Shown here in pieces: positions 24,056-33,497 of a stretch of 64,000 bases of DNA. The notes beneath the pieces were generated by a model. The model did no database searches, had not been told where the DNA came from, and worked only from the letters and a program-made list of their open reading frames with translations. A program made the translations under genes and the position numbers. Each line of letters opens with the position of its first letter. The first letter of the stretch is position 1. Source of the DNA: JAJRQY01 sp965224435 (GTDB taxonomy: Bacteria > Actinomycetota > Acidimicrobiia > Acidimicrobiales > SZUA-35); the NCBI GenBank assembly GCA_965224435.1, contig OZ245048.1, positions 2,604,001 to 2,668,000 on the forward strand. The letters are read 5' to 3'.

Positions 24056-26568
24056 ATCAAGCAAAGGCGTTAGGCCGAAAGGCCCCGCCAGAACAAGCTC
24101 AAATCGTCATCATCGGCGGCGGCATCATTGGTTGTTCCACCGCCTACCACCTGGCCAAAGAAGGAGCAACAGATGTGGTGCTTCTGGAACGAGCCCAGCT
24201 GACCTCGGGCTCAACCTTCCACGCGGCCGGGCTCGTTGGCCAGCTGCGCTCATCACGCAATATCACCCAGCTTCTGAAATACTCCGTCGAACTCTATGAA
24301 AACTTGGAAGCGGAGACGGGTCAGGCCACTGGCTGGAAACGCAATGGAGGAATACGGCTGGCCTGCAACCAGGAACGGATGATCGAGCTGGAACGCAGCG
24401 CAACCACCGGTCGCTCCTTCGGGCTTGACATCGAGATAATCTCTCCTGCCGAAGCCCTCAGTCTCTGGCCCTTGATGGACATCTCCGATGTTGTTGGTGC
24501 CGCCTTCCTACCCGGTGATGGTCAGGCCAACCCATCTGACATCACCCAAGCTCTAGCTCGGGGCGCCCGCCAGCTAGGGGTACGGATTATCGAAAACTGC
24601 AATGTCACCGGGATCACCGTCGACGACCTCTCAACCACCAATCGTCGGGTCTCCGGTGTTTCAACTGACCTAGGAAACATCGCTTGTGAGAAGGTGGTGA
24701 ATTGTGGTGGCCAGTGGGCCCGCACGATCGGAGAGATGGCTGGCGTCTCGGTTCCTCTGGTTTCGATGCAGCACCAATACGTCGTCACCGAACACTTGGA
24801 CGGCGTGACCGCTTCCTTGCCAACACTTCGGGACCCCGATCGCCTGGTGTACTTCAAGGAAGAAGTGGGTGGTCTGGTCATGGGAGGGTACGAGCCCAAT
24901 CCCCTGTCATGGGCCGTGACGGGCATTCCCACCGACTTCAACAATCGGCTCTTGCCTGCTGACTGGGAGCACTTCGAGCCACTGCTGACACAGGCTGTGC
25001 AGCGCGTTCCCGCAATGGAAACCCTTGGCATTCGCAAGCTGATCAATGGGCCTGAAAGTTTCACCCCTGACGGCAACTTCATCCTGGGTGAAGCCCCCGA
25101 AGTCGCCGGCTTCTTCGTCGGCGCCGGATTCAACGCCTTCGGCATTGCTGCCGGTGGCGGTGCAGGCCAGGCGTTGGCCCAGTGGGTAATCGCCAGTGAG
25201 CAGCCCGTCGACTTGTGGCCAGTCGACATTCGTCGCTTCGGCTCGGTCCACCAAGATGTCGACTGGGTGCGAGAACGAACAACCGAACTGTACGCCAAGC
25301 ACTACACCATGTCCTGGCCCCACGAAGAGCATGAGAGTGCCCGACCGCGTTTGCGCTCGCCCCTCTATGACATCTTGAAAGACGGCGGCGCTTGTTTTGG
25401 ATCCAAGCTCGGCTGGGAGCGACCGAACTGGTTTGCGCGATCCGCCGAGAAGCCCAAAGACGTCTATTCCTTTGGCCGACAGAACTGGTTTGACGCGGTC
25501 GGGAAGGAGCACCAGGCGTGCCGTGAACAGGTCGTCATTTTCGATCAGAGTTCCTTCGCCAAGTTCGAACTCAGCGGACCCGACGCCGAGGCGGTCTTGC
25601 AACAGATCTGCGCCAACGACATATCTCGATCCGCCTTTGATGGTGTCGCTGATGGTGTCGGGCGGGTCACCTACACCCAGCTGCTCAACGACCGGGGAGG
25701 AATCGAAGCCGACCTCACGGTCTCGCGCCTTGGGCCCGACCTGTTCTATCTGGTCACCGGAACTGGTTTGCGCACCAGGGACCTCCATTGGATCACCAAC
25801 AGTATTCCCCTCAACAGCAGGGTCCAGATACGGGATGTGACGGAGGACGTGGCTGTGCTCAGCCTGATGGGGCCAAAGGCCCGCCGCGTACTTGAACACG
25901 TGACCGACAGCGACGTTTCAAATACCTCGCTCCCATTCGGCACGGTGACCGAACTGATGATTTGTGGCACGTCCGTCCGGGCCCTTCGCGTGACCTATGT
26001 CGGCGAGCTCGGTTGGGAGCTGCACATGCCGCGCGCTGCCGCTGCGAGCGTCTACCGAGAACTGTTGGTGGCAGGAGAAGCCCACGGGATTGGCAATGCC
26101 GGGTATCGAGCGATTGAATCGCTCCGGCTGGAGAACGGGTACCGGGCCTGGGGCAGCGATATCGGACCCGACTACACGCCATTGGAAGCTGGCCTGTCTT
26201 GGGCCACGAAGCTTAAAACCAACATTGACTTTCGAGGCAGATCAGCCCTCGAGCAACAGCAACAAACGGGAGTCAGAAAGCGTCTCGCTTGCTTCACCAT
26301 TGAGGATCCCGAAGTCACCCTTTTGGGCCGAGAGACCATCTACCGCGACGGGGTACCCGTTGGCTGGCTGAGCAGTGGAGGTTGGGGCTACACGGTTGGC
26401 GCCAACATCGGCTACGGCTACCTACGAAGCCCCGACGACCCAAGCACCCTTGATCGGGCCTCGCTCGAGGCTGGAATCTATGAGCTAGAAGTCGCGGCCC
26501 GCCGGATTCCATGCTCCATTCGTTTTGGAGCGCTCTATGACTCAGAACTCAAAAAGATCAAGTCTTGA
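24052..26568 (+). CDS. dimethylglycine/sarcosine dehydrogenase-like FAD-GcvT fusion flavoprotein
   Basis: An 838-residue oxidoreductase of the DMGDH/sarcosine dehydrogenase type. Residues about 15-380 are a DAO domain with IVIIGGGIIGCSTAYHLA and GSTFHAAGLVGQL, where His57 is the usual covalent FAD attachment residue. A central FAO_M linker (about 385-440, DIRRFGSVHQD) follows, and the C-terminal half is a GcvT-like folate-binding module with FDQSSFAKFELSGPDAEAVL, YTQLLNDRGGIEADLTV, YVGELGWELHMP and GVRKRLACFTIED. The reaction would be oxidative N-demethylation of a methylglycine, passing C1 to tetrahydrofolate. It is translationally coupled to the choline-kinase-like gene. Exact substrate (dimethylglycine, sarcosine or other) is not resolved. 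Confidence 0.88.
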   Translation: MNQAKALGRKAPPEQAQIVIIGGGIIGCSTAYHLAKEGATDVVLLERAQLTSGSTFHAAGLVGQLRSSRNITQLLKYSVELYENLEAETGQATGWKRNGGIRLACNQERMIELERSATTGRSFGLDIEIISPAEALSLWPLMDISDVVGAAFLPGDGQANPSDITQALARGARQLGVRIIENCNVTGITVDDLSTTNRRVSGVSTDLGNIACEKVVNCGGQWARTIGEMAGVSVPLVSMQHQYVVTEHLDGVTASLPTLRDPDRLVYFKEEVGGLVMGGYEPNPLSWAVTGIPTDFNNRLLPADWEHFEPLLTQAVQRVPAMETLGIRKLINGPESFTPDGNFILGEAPEVAGFFVGAGFNAFGIAAGGGAGQALAQWVIASEQPVDLWPVDIRRFGSVHQDVDWVRERTTELYAKHYTMSWPHEEHESARPRLRSPLYDILKDGGACFGSKLGWERPNWFARSAEKPKDVYSFGRQNWFDAVGKEHQACREQVVIFDQSSFAKFELSGPDAEAVLQQICANDISRSAFDGVADGVGRVTYTQLLNDRGGIEADLTVSRLGPDLFYLVTGTGLRTRDLHWITNSIPLNSRVQIRDVTEDVAVLSLMGPKARRVLEHVTDSDVSNTSLPFGTVTELMICGTSVRALRVTYVGELGWELHMPRAAAASVYRELLVAGEAHGIGNAGYRAIESLRLENGYRAWGSDIGPDYTPLEAGLSWATKLKTNIDFRGRSALEQQQQTGVRKRLACFTIEDPEVTLLGRETIYRDGVPVGWLSSGGWGYTVGANIGYGYLRSPDDPSTLDRASLEAGIYELEVAARRIPCSIRFGALYDSELKKIKS

Positions 26569-26716
26569 GTCGTTGCCTCTAGAGCAATATGGGCCCACGT
26601 AGGTCCCCCGACTCATTTCGCGCCCATAGGCGCGCCAAAGCATCACCGTCTGACATGACGGACCGACGGGAACGTGAACAAGGCCGCTCTCGCGGCGTTT
26701 ACGAACTGGATCTGGC

Positions 26717-29700
26717 GTGTCAGATATTCGATTCCAAAATCGCACATGGCGAAGAGTTGTTACTGCATTGATGGTTTTCAGTGCATTCGCAGTCTCGGCG
26801 GGTTCCGCTCATGCAGTAGGGGAATCGTTAGAAACTGTGCTGTCCGTTGTTGATGGAACACCTAGCTTTGATGCCACCGATGGGCCCGGTCTTGACTCCG
26901 GACCAGCGAACGGCATTGTTCGTACTAACGACAACCTCACCTATCAGGTCGAGATCAGTGTCAACGATGCCCCGGGAACGAACGTCGCTTTCACCCTGCC
27001 ATTGCCTCAGGGAGTCGAGCTTTCCGCTGTTCCCCCCTATTGCCAAGCTGGTTCGTCACTGACTCCCCCAACCTTGCCTGCCCCTGCGGTGCCAGCGACT
27101 CTCACCTCGTGGACCACCCTGCCGATCCAGACCCTTGTCTGCAATGTTGGCGATCGCACCGCTTTCTCCACCTTCACCTATCCCGTTGTAGCCAAGGTCC
27201 GGTCCGAGGTTCCAAATGGCACGAATCTTGATCCCCCGACCGCTTCATCGATCTCGGACGACGTGTCAACGCCGGCCGTTTCCAACCCTGTCAACAGCCA
27301 GGTCTCGGCTCGGGCCCAATTCGACATCTCGAAAAACTCGACTTCCGAAACGGAGAACGCGGGCTACTACTCAACCCAGGGAATCCGGGCTTGTGCTGAC
27401 GGCAGCGGCCGCCAATGTTTTGGCTACGTCATCCCCATGGTGATCGCCGCCCCGGTTGGCGGCAAGGGAACCACTCCCCTGCAAATGCCCGTCACCTTCA
27501 ATGATGACCTCACACCCCTGTCCCTCTATGGCGCGGCTGCAGTAGCCGACCCAGACTATGTCGCCGCTGGAGCGGGAGCCGTAGCCAAGTACGGGGCGAT
27601 CCTGGTCCAATGCCGTTCGCTGACCTGGTCCCAGCCCTACCCCTTCCTTGGCGGTGCTGGCAACCAGACAACCTCAGTCCGCCAGTCTGGAACCACAACC
27701 TGCACCCAGCCCGGCGGTCCAGGCACCGAGGTTGATGTTTCCATCGCTGACATGGACTCATCCGCCTACACGGTGCCGTCCCAGGCTCACCGTCCGGCGG
27801 GCCGAACGCTGCCTGCCAACCGCGGCTATGTCTATAGCTGGTCGGTGTATGTGCAAATCCCAGTCGAAACCGTAATTGATCTCGGCATCGTCGACTCGTT
27901 GGGCACGACCTGGACCTTGAACTGGGACAATCGCTACACCAATTTCAATCCGCTCGGCATCGATGGGGTTGTCAATGATCCGGCGGCCCAGGACGCCTTC
28001 AATGACCATCGGGCCAGCCGCACTGTTGCCTCGACGACGGGCCGGTTCGACAAGTGGTATGTCGGCATTGGCGATGCTCCCGGCAATGTCTCCCCCGTTG
28101 AGTTCAGTCCAGGCTGGGCCATCTGGGAAGGCCCCTCGGGAAGTACCGGTGCTCACACCGGCGAAGCCCAGATCTATCCCGGCCAACGGATTCTCTCCCT
28201 GCTACATCTTGATGCGCGCAGCGCCGCCACCCAACAAGACGTGAGCTTCCTGGTTTGTGACGGTTGGGACCCCGCCTTGCTCCATCTGGCCGAGGGAAAC
28301 TATCCCGCGTCGTCGGTGGCGCGAGCCCAACAAATGCCATCCAGCGGTGAGGCCGTGTGGATGCACGGCCGCCACACCGACTCCGGATACGCCACACCGG
28401 CAAATCCACAACCCTTACCAATGACCATCGAGTACGGCAACGGAGCCACCGGTGCGGGAACAACCTGCACCGATGCGGACTCCCCCAGTGGCTGGCATAG
28501 CGACCCGGCTTCAGTTCCGGGCAACGATGCCGCCTTAGCCGCCACCGGCGTCTACACCGCGGTCTCCCAAGTACGGGTGCATCTTGTTGTCCCTCCTCAT
28601 CAGAACGGGGTCGGCACCTGGACCTGGCTGGCCATTGGCTTACAAGCTGCCGACGGCTTGGCCGTTGACACCATCCTACCCAACTACGCCACTGGCAAGA
28701 TCGAGTTCGGAAGCCACACCCAGGCCGAGATGCTGGTCTCGCCCAAGGCGTGGACCCGCTCCAGCTATGTGCCAGAAACCAATGTTGGCGCTCGCGGCGA
28801 CCGGGTTCGTGTCGGCACCGCCGTAGCCCGCCTGGTGAAGGAAGTCCGAGACCCAGCAACCGACAACTGGGTGCTCACCACCCCAGCAGTGACTGGTGGC
28901 GACCTGGTCGATTTCCAGCTTCGGCCATCCATTACCGCGGCAACCAGCGCATCAGTTTCGGTGCCACTCAAGGTCGAAGACTGTCTCCCTCCCGGCCAGG
29001 TGTTTGTTTCTTCCACCACCAGCCCTACCAGCATCGAACCGGTGTCCCCTCCTGGAGCTGACATCACCTGCGCATCAGGCGAAACCTACATCTTGTGGGA
29101 CCTCGGTCCAATGCCACTGAATGAGGTTGTTCCCCCGATCGAATACACCGTGCGTATCTCGCCTTTGGCTAACTCGGGAACCCTCATCAATCGGGCCCTC
29201 GTCACCGCCGTGGGAGATCCATCCTCGATCAACAAGCGCCGGGCCTCAGCCTCAGTTCAGGTCACCCAGCCTGCAGGCATCTCGCTGGGCAAGCGAGCCA
29301 TCACTCCCCAGATCGAGGTCAACCGGCCTGGAGAATCCAGCCCCGACATGTTGCGTTGGCGCACCGAGTTCGCCAACTTCGACACCACACCGGGGCCAAC
29401 CTCTCCCGACGTGATCGACGTGCTTCCAGTCAATGGCCAGGGCGGCACGTCCTATACGGGAACCCTGAGCTTCGTTTCGGCCACCGCTATTGCTGGCGGC
29501 TCAAATGTCGAGCTGCTCTACACTTCGGAGCCAACGGTTCATCCTGACCCAGATGACGCAACGAATCAGGCCACCGGCTCCACCACCTGGTGTGATCAAC
29601 CCGCGGGCGGCGCCGTCATTCTCGGTGCTGGCGCGGTTAGTACCTGTCCACAAACCCCGGACGAGGTTACTGGAGTCCGAATCCGTCGTCCTGGTGCCTT

Positions 29701-32131
29701 CGGTCCAGGGTCCCAGGTGACAGTCGACATCACCATGCTGCCCGAAGCCAATGCTGCCGACGATGTCTATGTGAACGCCATCTCGGCTCGAGCCGGAGGA
29801 TTGGTTGAGCTTGTCGGGCCAGTGACCGCTCCGGAACGGGTCGTCGATTCGTCCATCGGGAACCTGGTTTGGCATGACGTTGATGGTGACGGAGTTCGTG
29901 AAGCTGGCGATGACCCAATCGCTGGAGTCACCGTCGCGCTGAGCGGAACAGACAGTGATGGCAACGTCGTCACCCTCTCAACTATCAGCGATTCATTTGG
30001 GCTCTACTCTTTTGACGAATTGCCGTCCGGTGACTATGACATCACCTTCGGACTTCCGACCCCATCCGCTCTGGGTGAGCCTCACTTCACTCTCCAGTCT
30101 GTTGGCCTTGATCCCACGATTGATTCTGATGGCGATCCGACGACTGGTGTCGCCTCGGTGACCCTGCCGTCCAACTTCAACATGGTCGACGTCGACCAGG
30201 GCATCTTCTTCGCTGACCCGTCGATCGCCATTGTCAAGAAGATCAACGGCGATGATGCCGCCATCAGCCCAGGTGTAGTTGTTGACCTCGGCTCGACCAT
30301 GAGTATCACCTTCGACGTCACCAATACTGGCAACGTCGCTCTCAGCACCGTCTCGGTTGCCGACGACCAGGCAACCGCGGTTGCATGCCCGATTGGGGTG
30401 GTGCAGCCAGACGAAACCATCCAGTGCACGGCCAGCCATCCTGCTCCCGCCGCGGGAGTTGTCCACCACAACACCGCGACCGCAACCGGCAGACCCTCCC
30501 TTCTCGCCGACGGCACCCAACTGGCCGACGTGAGCAATAGCGATGAGGCCTACGCCAACAGTTCCGGTTCCTCCATCGCCGGTCAGGTCTTCCACGACCT
30601 GAACGATGACGGAACTCGCCAAACGGGAGAGATCGGCATTGCCGGGGTGGAGATCACCCTGACCGGCACTGACGTCTACGGCAACACCATCACTCGCACA
30701 ACGACAACGAATGTGACCGGCCAATGGTCCTTCGGCGGTTTGGCTGCGGGCACCTACCATGTCAGCGAAGCTCAACCAGTCAGCTACAACGACGGCCAAG
30801 ACACGATCGGCTCAGCAGGTGGCACCCTCGATCCTGCCGGGGACGCCTTTGAGGCCATCACCCTTGTTGCTGGCGAACATGCGACCGACTACGACTTTGG
30901 TGAGATCGGTACCGGCCTGTCTGGCATTGTCTGGCTGGACCGTGATGCCAGTGGCATCTACGAAACAGGCGAGACGGTGCGACTGACAGGGGTCGAACTG
31001 ACCTTGTTGGACGGAGCTGGCAACTCCATCGCCACCACGACCACCGATGCCGTCGGCTTCTATTCCTTCAGCGGCCTGTCCGCCGGGGATTATCAGGTCG
31101 TTCAGACCCAACCTGCTGGTTATGGATCAACCACCGCCAACACCCAATCGGTGTCGGTACCGCTTGCGGGATTGCCCGACGTTGACTTCGGTGAGCAACT
31201 GGCTTCCATCGAAGGAACCATCTGGAATGACGCGACCCCAGACGGGCTCGATCAAACTGGCGGCAGTAGCGCCGAGACATTCCAAGGGGGCGTTGTTGTT
31301 GTGCTCTTGGACGACGCTGGCAACGCAATCGATTCGGTCATCAGCAACCCGGATGGCAGCTACCGATTCGACGACGTGCAACTCGGCTCGTATTCGGTTC
31401 GGGTCACTCCCCCCGCTGGCTTGGCCTTCACCCTGCAAGATCAAGGTTCGGACAACACCAGGGACTCCGATGTGGATTGGATCAGCGGCGTGACCGACAG
31501 CATCGTGGTCGGCACCACATCTTGCGTCAATGCCGCCGGAGATTCTCTCCCCGACTGCCCTCAGCCGGTCAGCAATATCGATGCTGGCCTCATCACCAAT
31601 CAGATCAACCTGATTGCTCACAAGACGCTGGCCACCACGGCAACCTCTATTGCTCGTGGAGATTCGGTCACCTGGACGTTGACGGCAACAAACGCCTCAA
31701 CCACGCCCCTTCCGGGAGCAACGGTCACCGATCCCCTGCCTGCTGATCTTGACTATGTTTCGGCCAGCGGCCAGGGCTGGACTTGCGGGTTCGATGCCAC
31801 AATCCGGACGGTGCAGTGTGACTATGCCGCCGCCCTGAGTCCCGGTGAAACTGCGCCAGCCATCTCGGTGGTTACCAGGGTGACCAGGGCTGGTGTAACC
31901 ATCAGTAATAGCACCCGTGTGAGCAGCCTGACTCTTGGCCGAAGCGAGACGGCCACCGCCGACAACGTCGCCACCTCAACGGTGACCGTGCGACCTGGCC
32001 CGCAGCTGGCGCTGACCGGCTCATCAACACGAGTGCCACTCATTGGCTTGGCTCTCCTGCTGGGCGGTGCCCTAGTCTTGGCCCTGACACGTCGCCAACG
32101 AATCGGATCAATGGCTCATCCAGCTCAATGA
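26717..32131 (+). CDS. giant cell-wall-anchored surface protein with SdrD-B/DUF11 repeats and LALTG sorting signal
   Basis: An 1804-residue exported protein. The N-terminus (GTG start) has RTWRRVV, a hydrophobic core and SAHA as signal peptidase site near residue 35. Residues about 40-1040 form a large DUF11/isopeptide-like beta region with scattered cysteine pairs. SdrD-B/Cna-B-type repeats begin near residues 1046, 1286, 1399 and 1496, with a DUF11-like domain between the first two and another from about 1631. The C-terminus has LALTG at 1764-1768, a hydrophobic helix and RRQR, a cell-wall sorting signal of the LAXTG type read by class E sortases. No sortase gene is in the window. A later ATG at 26771 would truncate the basic n-region, so I keep the GTG. 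Likely an adhesin or stalk; role unproven. Confidence 0.88.
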   Translation: MSDIRFQNRTWRRVVTALMVFSAFAVSAGSAHAVGESLETVLSVVDGTPSFDATDGPGLDSGPANGIVRTNDNLTYQVEISVNDAPGTNVAFTLPLPQGVELSAVPPYCQAGSSLTPPTLPAPAVPATLTSWTTLPIQTLVCNVGDRTAFSTFTYPVVAKVRSEVPNGTNLDPPTASSISDDVSTPAVSNPVNSQVSARAQFDISKNSTSETENAGYYSTQGIRACADGSGRQCFGYVIPMVIAAPVGGKGTTPLQMPVTFNDDLTPLSLYGAAAVADPDYVAAGAGAVAKYGAILVQCRSLTWSQPYPFLGGAGNQTTSVRQSGTTTCTQPGGPGTEVDVSIADMDSSAYTVPSQAHRPAGRTLPANRGYVYSWSVYVQIPVETVIDLGIVDSLGTTWTLNWDNRYTNFNPLGIDGVVNDPAAQDAFNDHRASRTVASTTGRFDKWYVGIGDAPGNVSPVEFSPGWAIWEGPSGSTGAHTGEAQIYPGQRILSLLHLDARSAATQQDVSFLVCDGWDPALLHLAEGNYPASSVARAQQMPSSGEAVWMHGRHTDSGYATPANPQPLPMTIEYGNGATGAGTTCTDADSPSGWHSDPASVPGNDAALAATGVYTAVSQVRVHLVVPPHQNGVGTWTWLAIGLQAADGLAVDTILPNYATGKIEFGSHTQAEMLVSPKAWTRSSYVPETNVGARGDRVRVGTAVARLVKEVRDPATDNWVLTTPAVTGGDLVDFQLRPSITAATSASVSVPLKVEDCLPPGQVFVSSTTSPTSIEPVSPPGADITCASGETYILWDLGPMPLNEVVPPIEYTVRISPLANSGTLINRALVTAVGDPSSINKRRASASVQVTQPAGISLGKRAITPQIEVNRPGESSPDMLRWRTEFANFDTTPGPTSPDVIDVLPVNGQGGTSYTGTLSFVSATAIAGGSNVELLYTSEPTVHPDPDDATNQATGSTTWCDQPAGGAVILGAGAVSTCPQTPDEVTGVRIRRPGAFGPGSQVTVDITMLPEANAADDVYVNAISARAGGLVELVGPVTAPERVVDSSIGNLVWHDVDGDGVREAGDDPIAGVTVALSGTDSDGNVVTLSTISDSFGLYSFDELPSGDYDITFGLPTPSALGEPHFTLQSVGLDPTIDSDGDPTTGVASVTLPSNFNMVDVDQGIFFADPSIAIVKKINGDDAAISPGVVVDLGSTMSITFDVTNTGNVALSTVSVADDQATAVACPIGVVQPDETIQCTASHPAPAAGVVHHNTATATGRPSLLADGTQLADVSNSDEAYANSSGSSIAGQVFHDLNDDGTRQTGEIGIAGVEITLTGTDVYGNTITRTTTTNVTGQWSFGGLAAGTYHVSEAQPVSYNDGQDTIGSAGGTLDPAGDAFEAITLVAGEHATDYDFGEIGTGLSGIVWLDRDASGIYETGETVRLTGVELTLLDGAGNSIATTTTDAVGFYSFSGLSAGDYQVVQTQPAGYGSTTANTQSVSVPLAGLPDVDFGEQLASIEGTIWNDATPDGLDQTGGSSAETFQGGVVVVLLDDAGNAIDSVISNPDGSYRFDDVQLGSYSVRVTPPAGLAFTLQDQGSDNTRDSDVDWISGVTDSIVVGTTSCVNAAGDSLPDCPQPVSNIDAGLITNQINLIAHKTLATTATSIARGDSVTWTLTATNASTTPLPGATVTDPLPADLDYVSASGQGWTCGFDATIRTVQCDYAAALSPGETAPAISVVTRVTRAGVTISNSTRVSSLTLGRSETATADNVATSTVTVRPGPQLALTGSSTRVPLIGLALLLGGALVLALTRRQRIGSMAHPAQ

Positions 32132-32144
32132 CCAGATCCGCCAT

Positions 32145-32669
32145 CTAGTCGCCGGTGGCTCCGTCGATGGACTCACGGAGCAGGTCAGCGTGGCCACAGT
32201 GGCGAGCATATTCTTCAATCAAGTGCACCAGGATGAAGCGCATCGAGAACGAGTTGCCAGCAGCGCTGTTGCCCTGGCTGACCTGACTCAAATCCGAGTT
32301 CTCCGCCAACACCGCCTGCGCTCGAGCAACCGAGATCTGATATTGCTCTCGAATCTCATCCCCCGACAAGGCTCCGGCACGAGTCATTTCCCAATCCTGG
32401 TCGGTCTTCCAATCCGCACTGGCCCACGGCTCGATCGAGTCGTCGGCCAGCCAGACACTATGGGACCAATAGTCCTCAACAAAGGCCGAGTGGTACAGCA
32501 AGACTCCAATAGTCAGAGTTGATGGGCCGAGCCGTTGGCGAAGCTGCTCGTCATTGAGGCCGGCAGCCTTGCGAAGCAGTACGGCGCGGTAGTAGTCCAA
32601 CATCGTGGTGAGCGTCGCCCGCTCTGTGCCGGAATACGGCGGATCAATCAGTTCATCAGAAGCTTGCAT
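32145..32669 (-). CDS. DinB/DUF664-family putative metal-dependent enzyme
   Basis: A 174-residue four-helix protein. It starts at MQASDELIDPPYSG and has the DUF664 pattern LDYYRAVLLRKAAGLNDEQLRQRLGPSTLTIGVLLYHSAFVEDYW and, at the C-terminus, RFILVHLIEEYARHCGHADLLRESIDG, giving the three histidines used for metal in the DinB/YfiT/mycothiol-transferase superfamily. Actinobacterial members often use mycothiol, which would suit a detoxification role, but this is family knowledge only. The open frame extends upstream to 33461 through the antisense of the HAD gene; the true start is the ATG at 32669, 6 nt after a TACTCT -10 box. It is divergent from the HAD gene with only 24 bp between starts. Confidence 0.85.
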   Translation of the reverse strand: MQASDELIDPPYSGTERATLTTMLDYYRAVLLRKAAGLNDEQLRQRLGPSTLTIGVLLYHSAFVEDYWSHSVWLADDSIEPWASADWKTDQDWEMTRAGALSGDEIREQYQISVARAQAVLAENSDLSQVSQGNSAAGNSFSMRFILVHLIEEYARHCGHADLLRESIDGATGD

Positions 32670-32675
32670 ATGCGC

Positions 32676-32685
32676 AGAGTAGTGT
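32676..32685. promoter_or_regulatory. overlapping divergent -10 boxes (bidirectional promoter)
   Basis: AGAGTAGTGT contains TAGTGT for the rightward HAD gene (8 nt before ATG 32694) and, on the other strand, TACTCT for the DinB gene (6 nt before ATG 32669). The two hexamers share the central TA step (32680-32681). Both mRNAs would be leaderless. Confidence 0.5.
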
Positions 32686-32693
32686 GAGCAACA

Positions 32694-33497
32694 ATGATCT
32701 CGCTGGTAGTTACCGACCTGGACGGCACACTTTGGGCTGAGGATGAGGTTGTGCCCGCAGCCCACCATGATGCGTTGGGCCAGCTTGCTGATCGGGGTAT
32801 TCCGGTCCTGGCCGCCACTGCTCGTAGGCCCCGCTACGCCGCAGCTCCGCTTCAAGCCAATGGGCTCGGGCACCTTCCCTATGTATGTGTCGATGGCAGT
32901 ATCGGGATGGCTGACGGAGTCCGCTTTCACAGTGCCCATTTCGAGACTGACGCCGTCTTGTGGTGCCTTGACCTTCTCGCCGATCACGACCTCTCCCCCG
33001 TTGTCTATCTCTTGGACGGCGACTGCGATGTTGTGCATAGCCAAACACCTTCTACCAGTGAGGTCCATCAAGAGAAGCTGGCAGAACACGCAGAAATCAG
33101 AGACATCGGTACAGCGGCGGCTGAGTCGCCCGTATACAGCCTCTCCATGTTTGGTTTGGCCCAAGAGAAGCTGGCCACCGTCACCGACCACCTTCAGCGG
33201 TCTGGGCGGGTCAACGCGGTTGCAGCGCCGGAGCTGACTTATGGCGGCTGGGGCCTCACCATCAACCCGCTCGGAGTAAGCAAGTGGTCCGGCATACTCG
33301 CCTACTGCCAGCGAGAAGGAATCGATCCGAGCCAGGTCATGACCATTGGGGATGGAGCTAACGATGTTGCCATGCACCAAGAAAGCTCTCGGGCGATCGG
33401 GGTCCGAGGTGGTCATCCAGATGCCGTGGCAGCATCTGACCATCTGATCGATCCGCCCCACCTTGGCGGTTGGGCCACTGTCTTGGAGTTTCTCTGA
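32694..33497 (+). CDS. HAD-superfamily phosphatase, Cof/IIB type
   Basis: A 267-residue HAD hydrolase. Motif I is VVTDLDGTLW (nucleophile Asp and DxDGT), motif II is the threonine in LAATARR, motif III is Lys in GVSKWSGI, and motif IV is IGDGANDVAMH. A Cof-type cap is inserted between II and III. This group dephosphorylates sugar phosphates, FMN or pyridoxal phosphate; the substrate cannot be fixed here. The stop overlaps the next gene's ATG by one base (TGATG), so it is coupled to a 2-oxoglutarate dioxygenase. The start is the ATG following the bidirectional promoter. Confidence 0.88.
   Translation: MISLVVTDLDGTLWAEDEVVPAAHHDALGQLADRGIPVLAATARRPRYAAAPLQANGLGHLPYVCVDGSIGMADGVRFHSAHFETDAVLWCLDLLADHDLSPVVYLLDGDCDVVHSQTPSTSEVHQEKLAEHAEIRDIGTAAAESPVYSLSMFGLAQEKLATVTDHLQRSGRVNAVAAPELTYGGWGLTINPLGVSKWSGILAYCQREGIDPSQVMTIGDGANDVAMHQESSRAIGVRGGHPDAVAASDHLIDPPHLGGWATVLEFL

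Noticed and set aside
26569..26716. Riboswitch in the leader of the surface-protein gene
   Set aside because: The 148-bp gap holds only a small GCCGC-TCTC-GCGGC hairpin (26684-26697); no c-di-GMP or other aptamer consensus could be matched.
29993..30799. 268-codon minus-strand ORF under the surface-protein gene
   Set aside because: Long only because of repetitive GC-rich codons in the sense strand; no protein family pattern.
32670..33461. N-terminal extension of the DinB frame (minus strand) by 264 residues
   Set aside because: It is entirely antisense to the HAD phosphatase gene, whose motifs are clear; DinB similarity starts only at 32669 where a -10 box is present.
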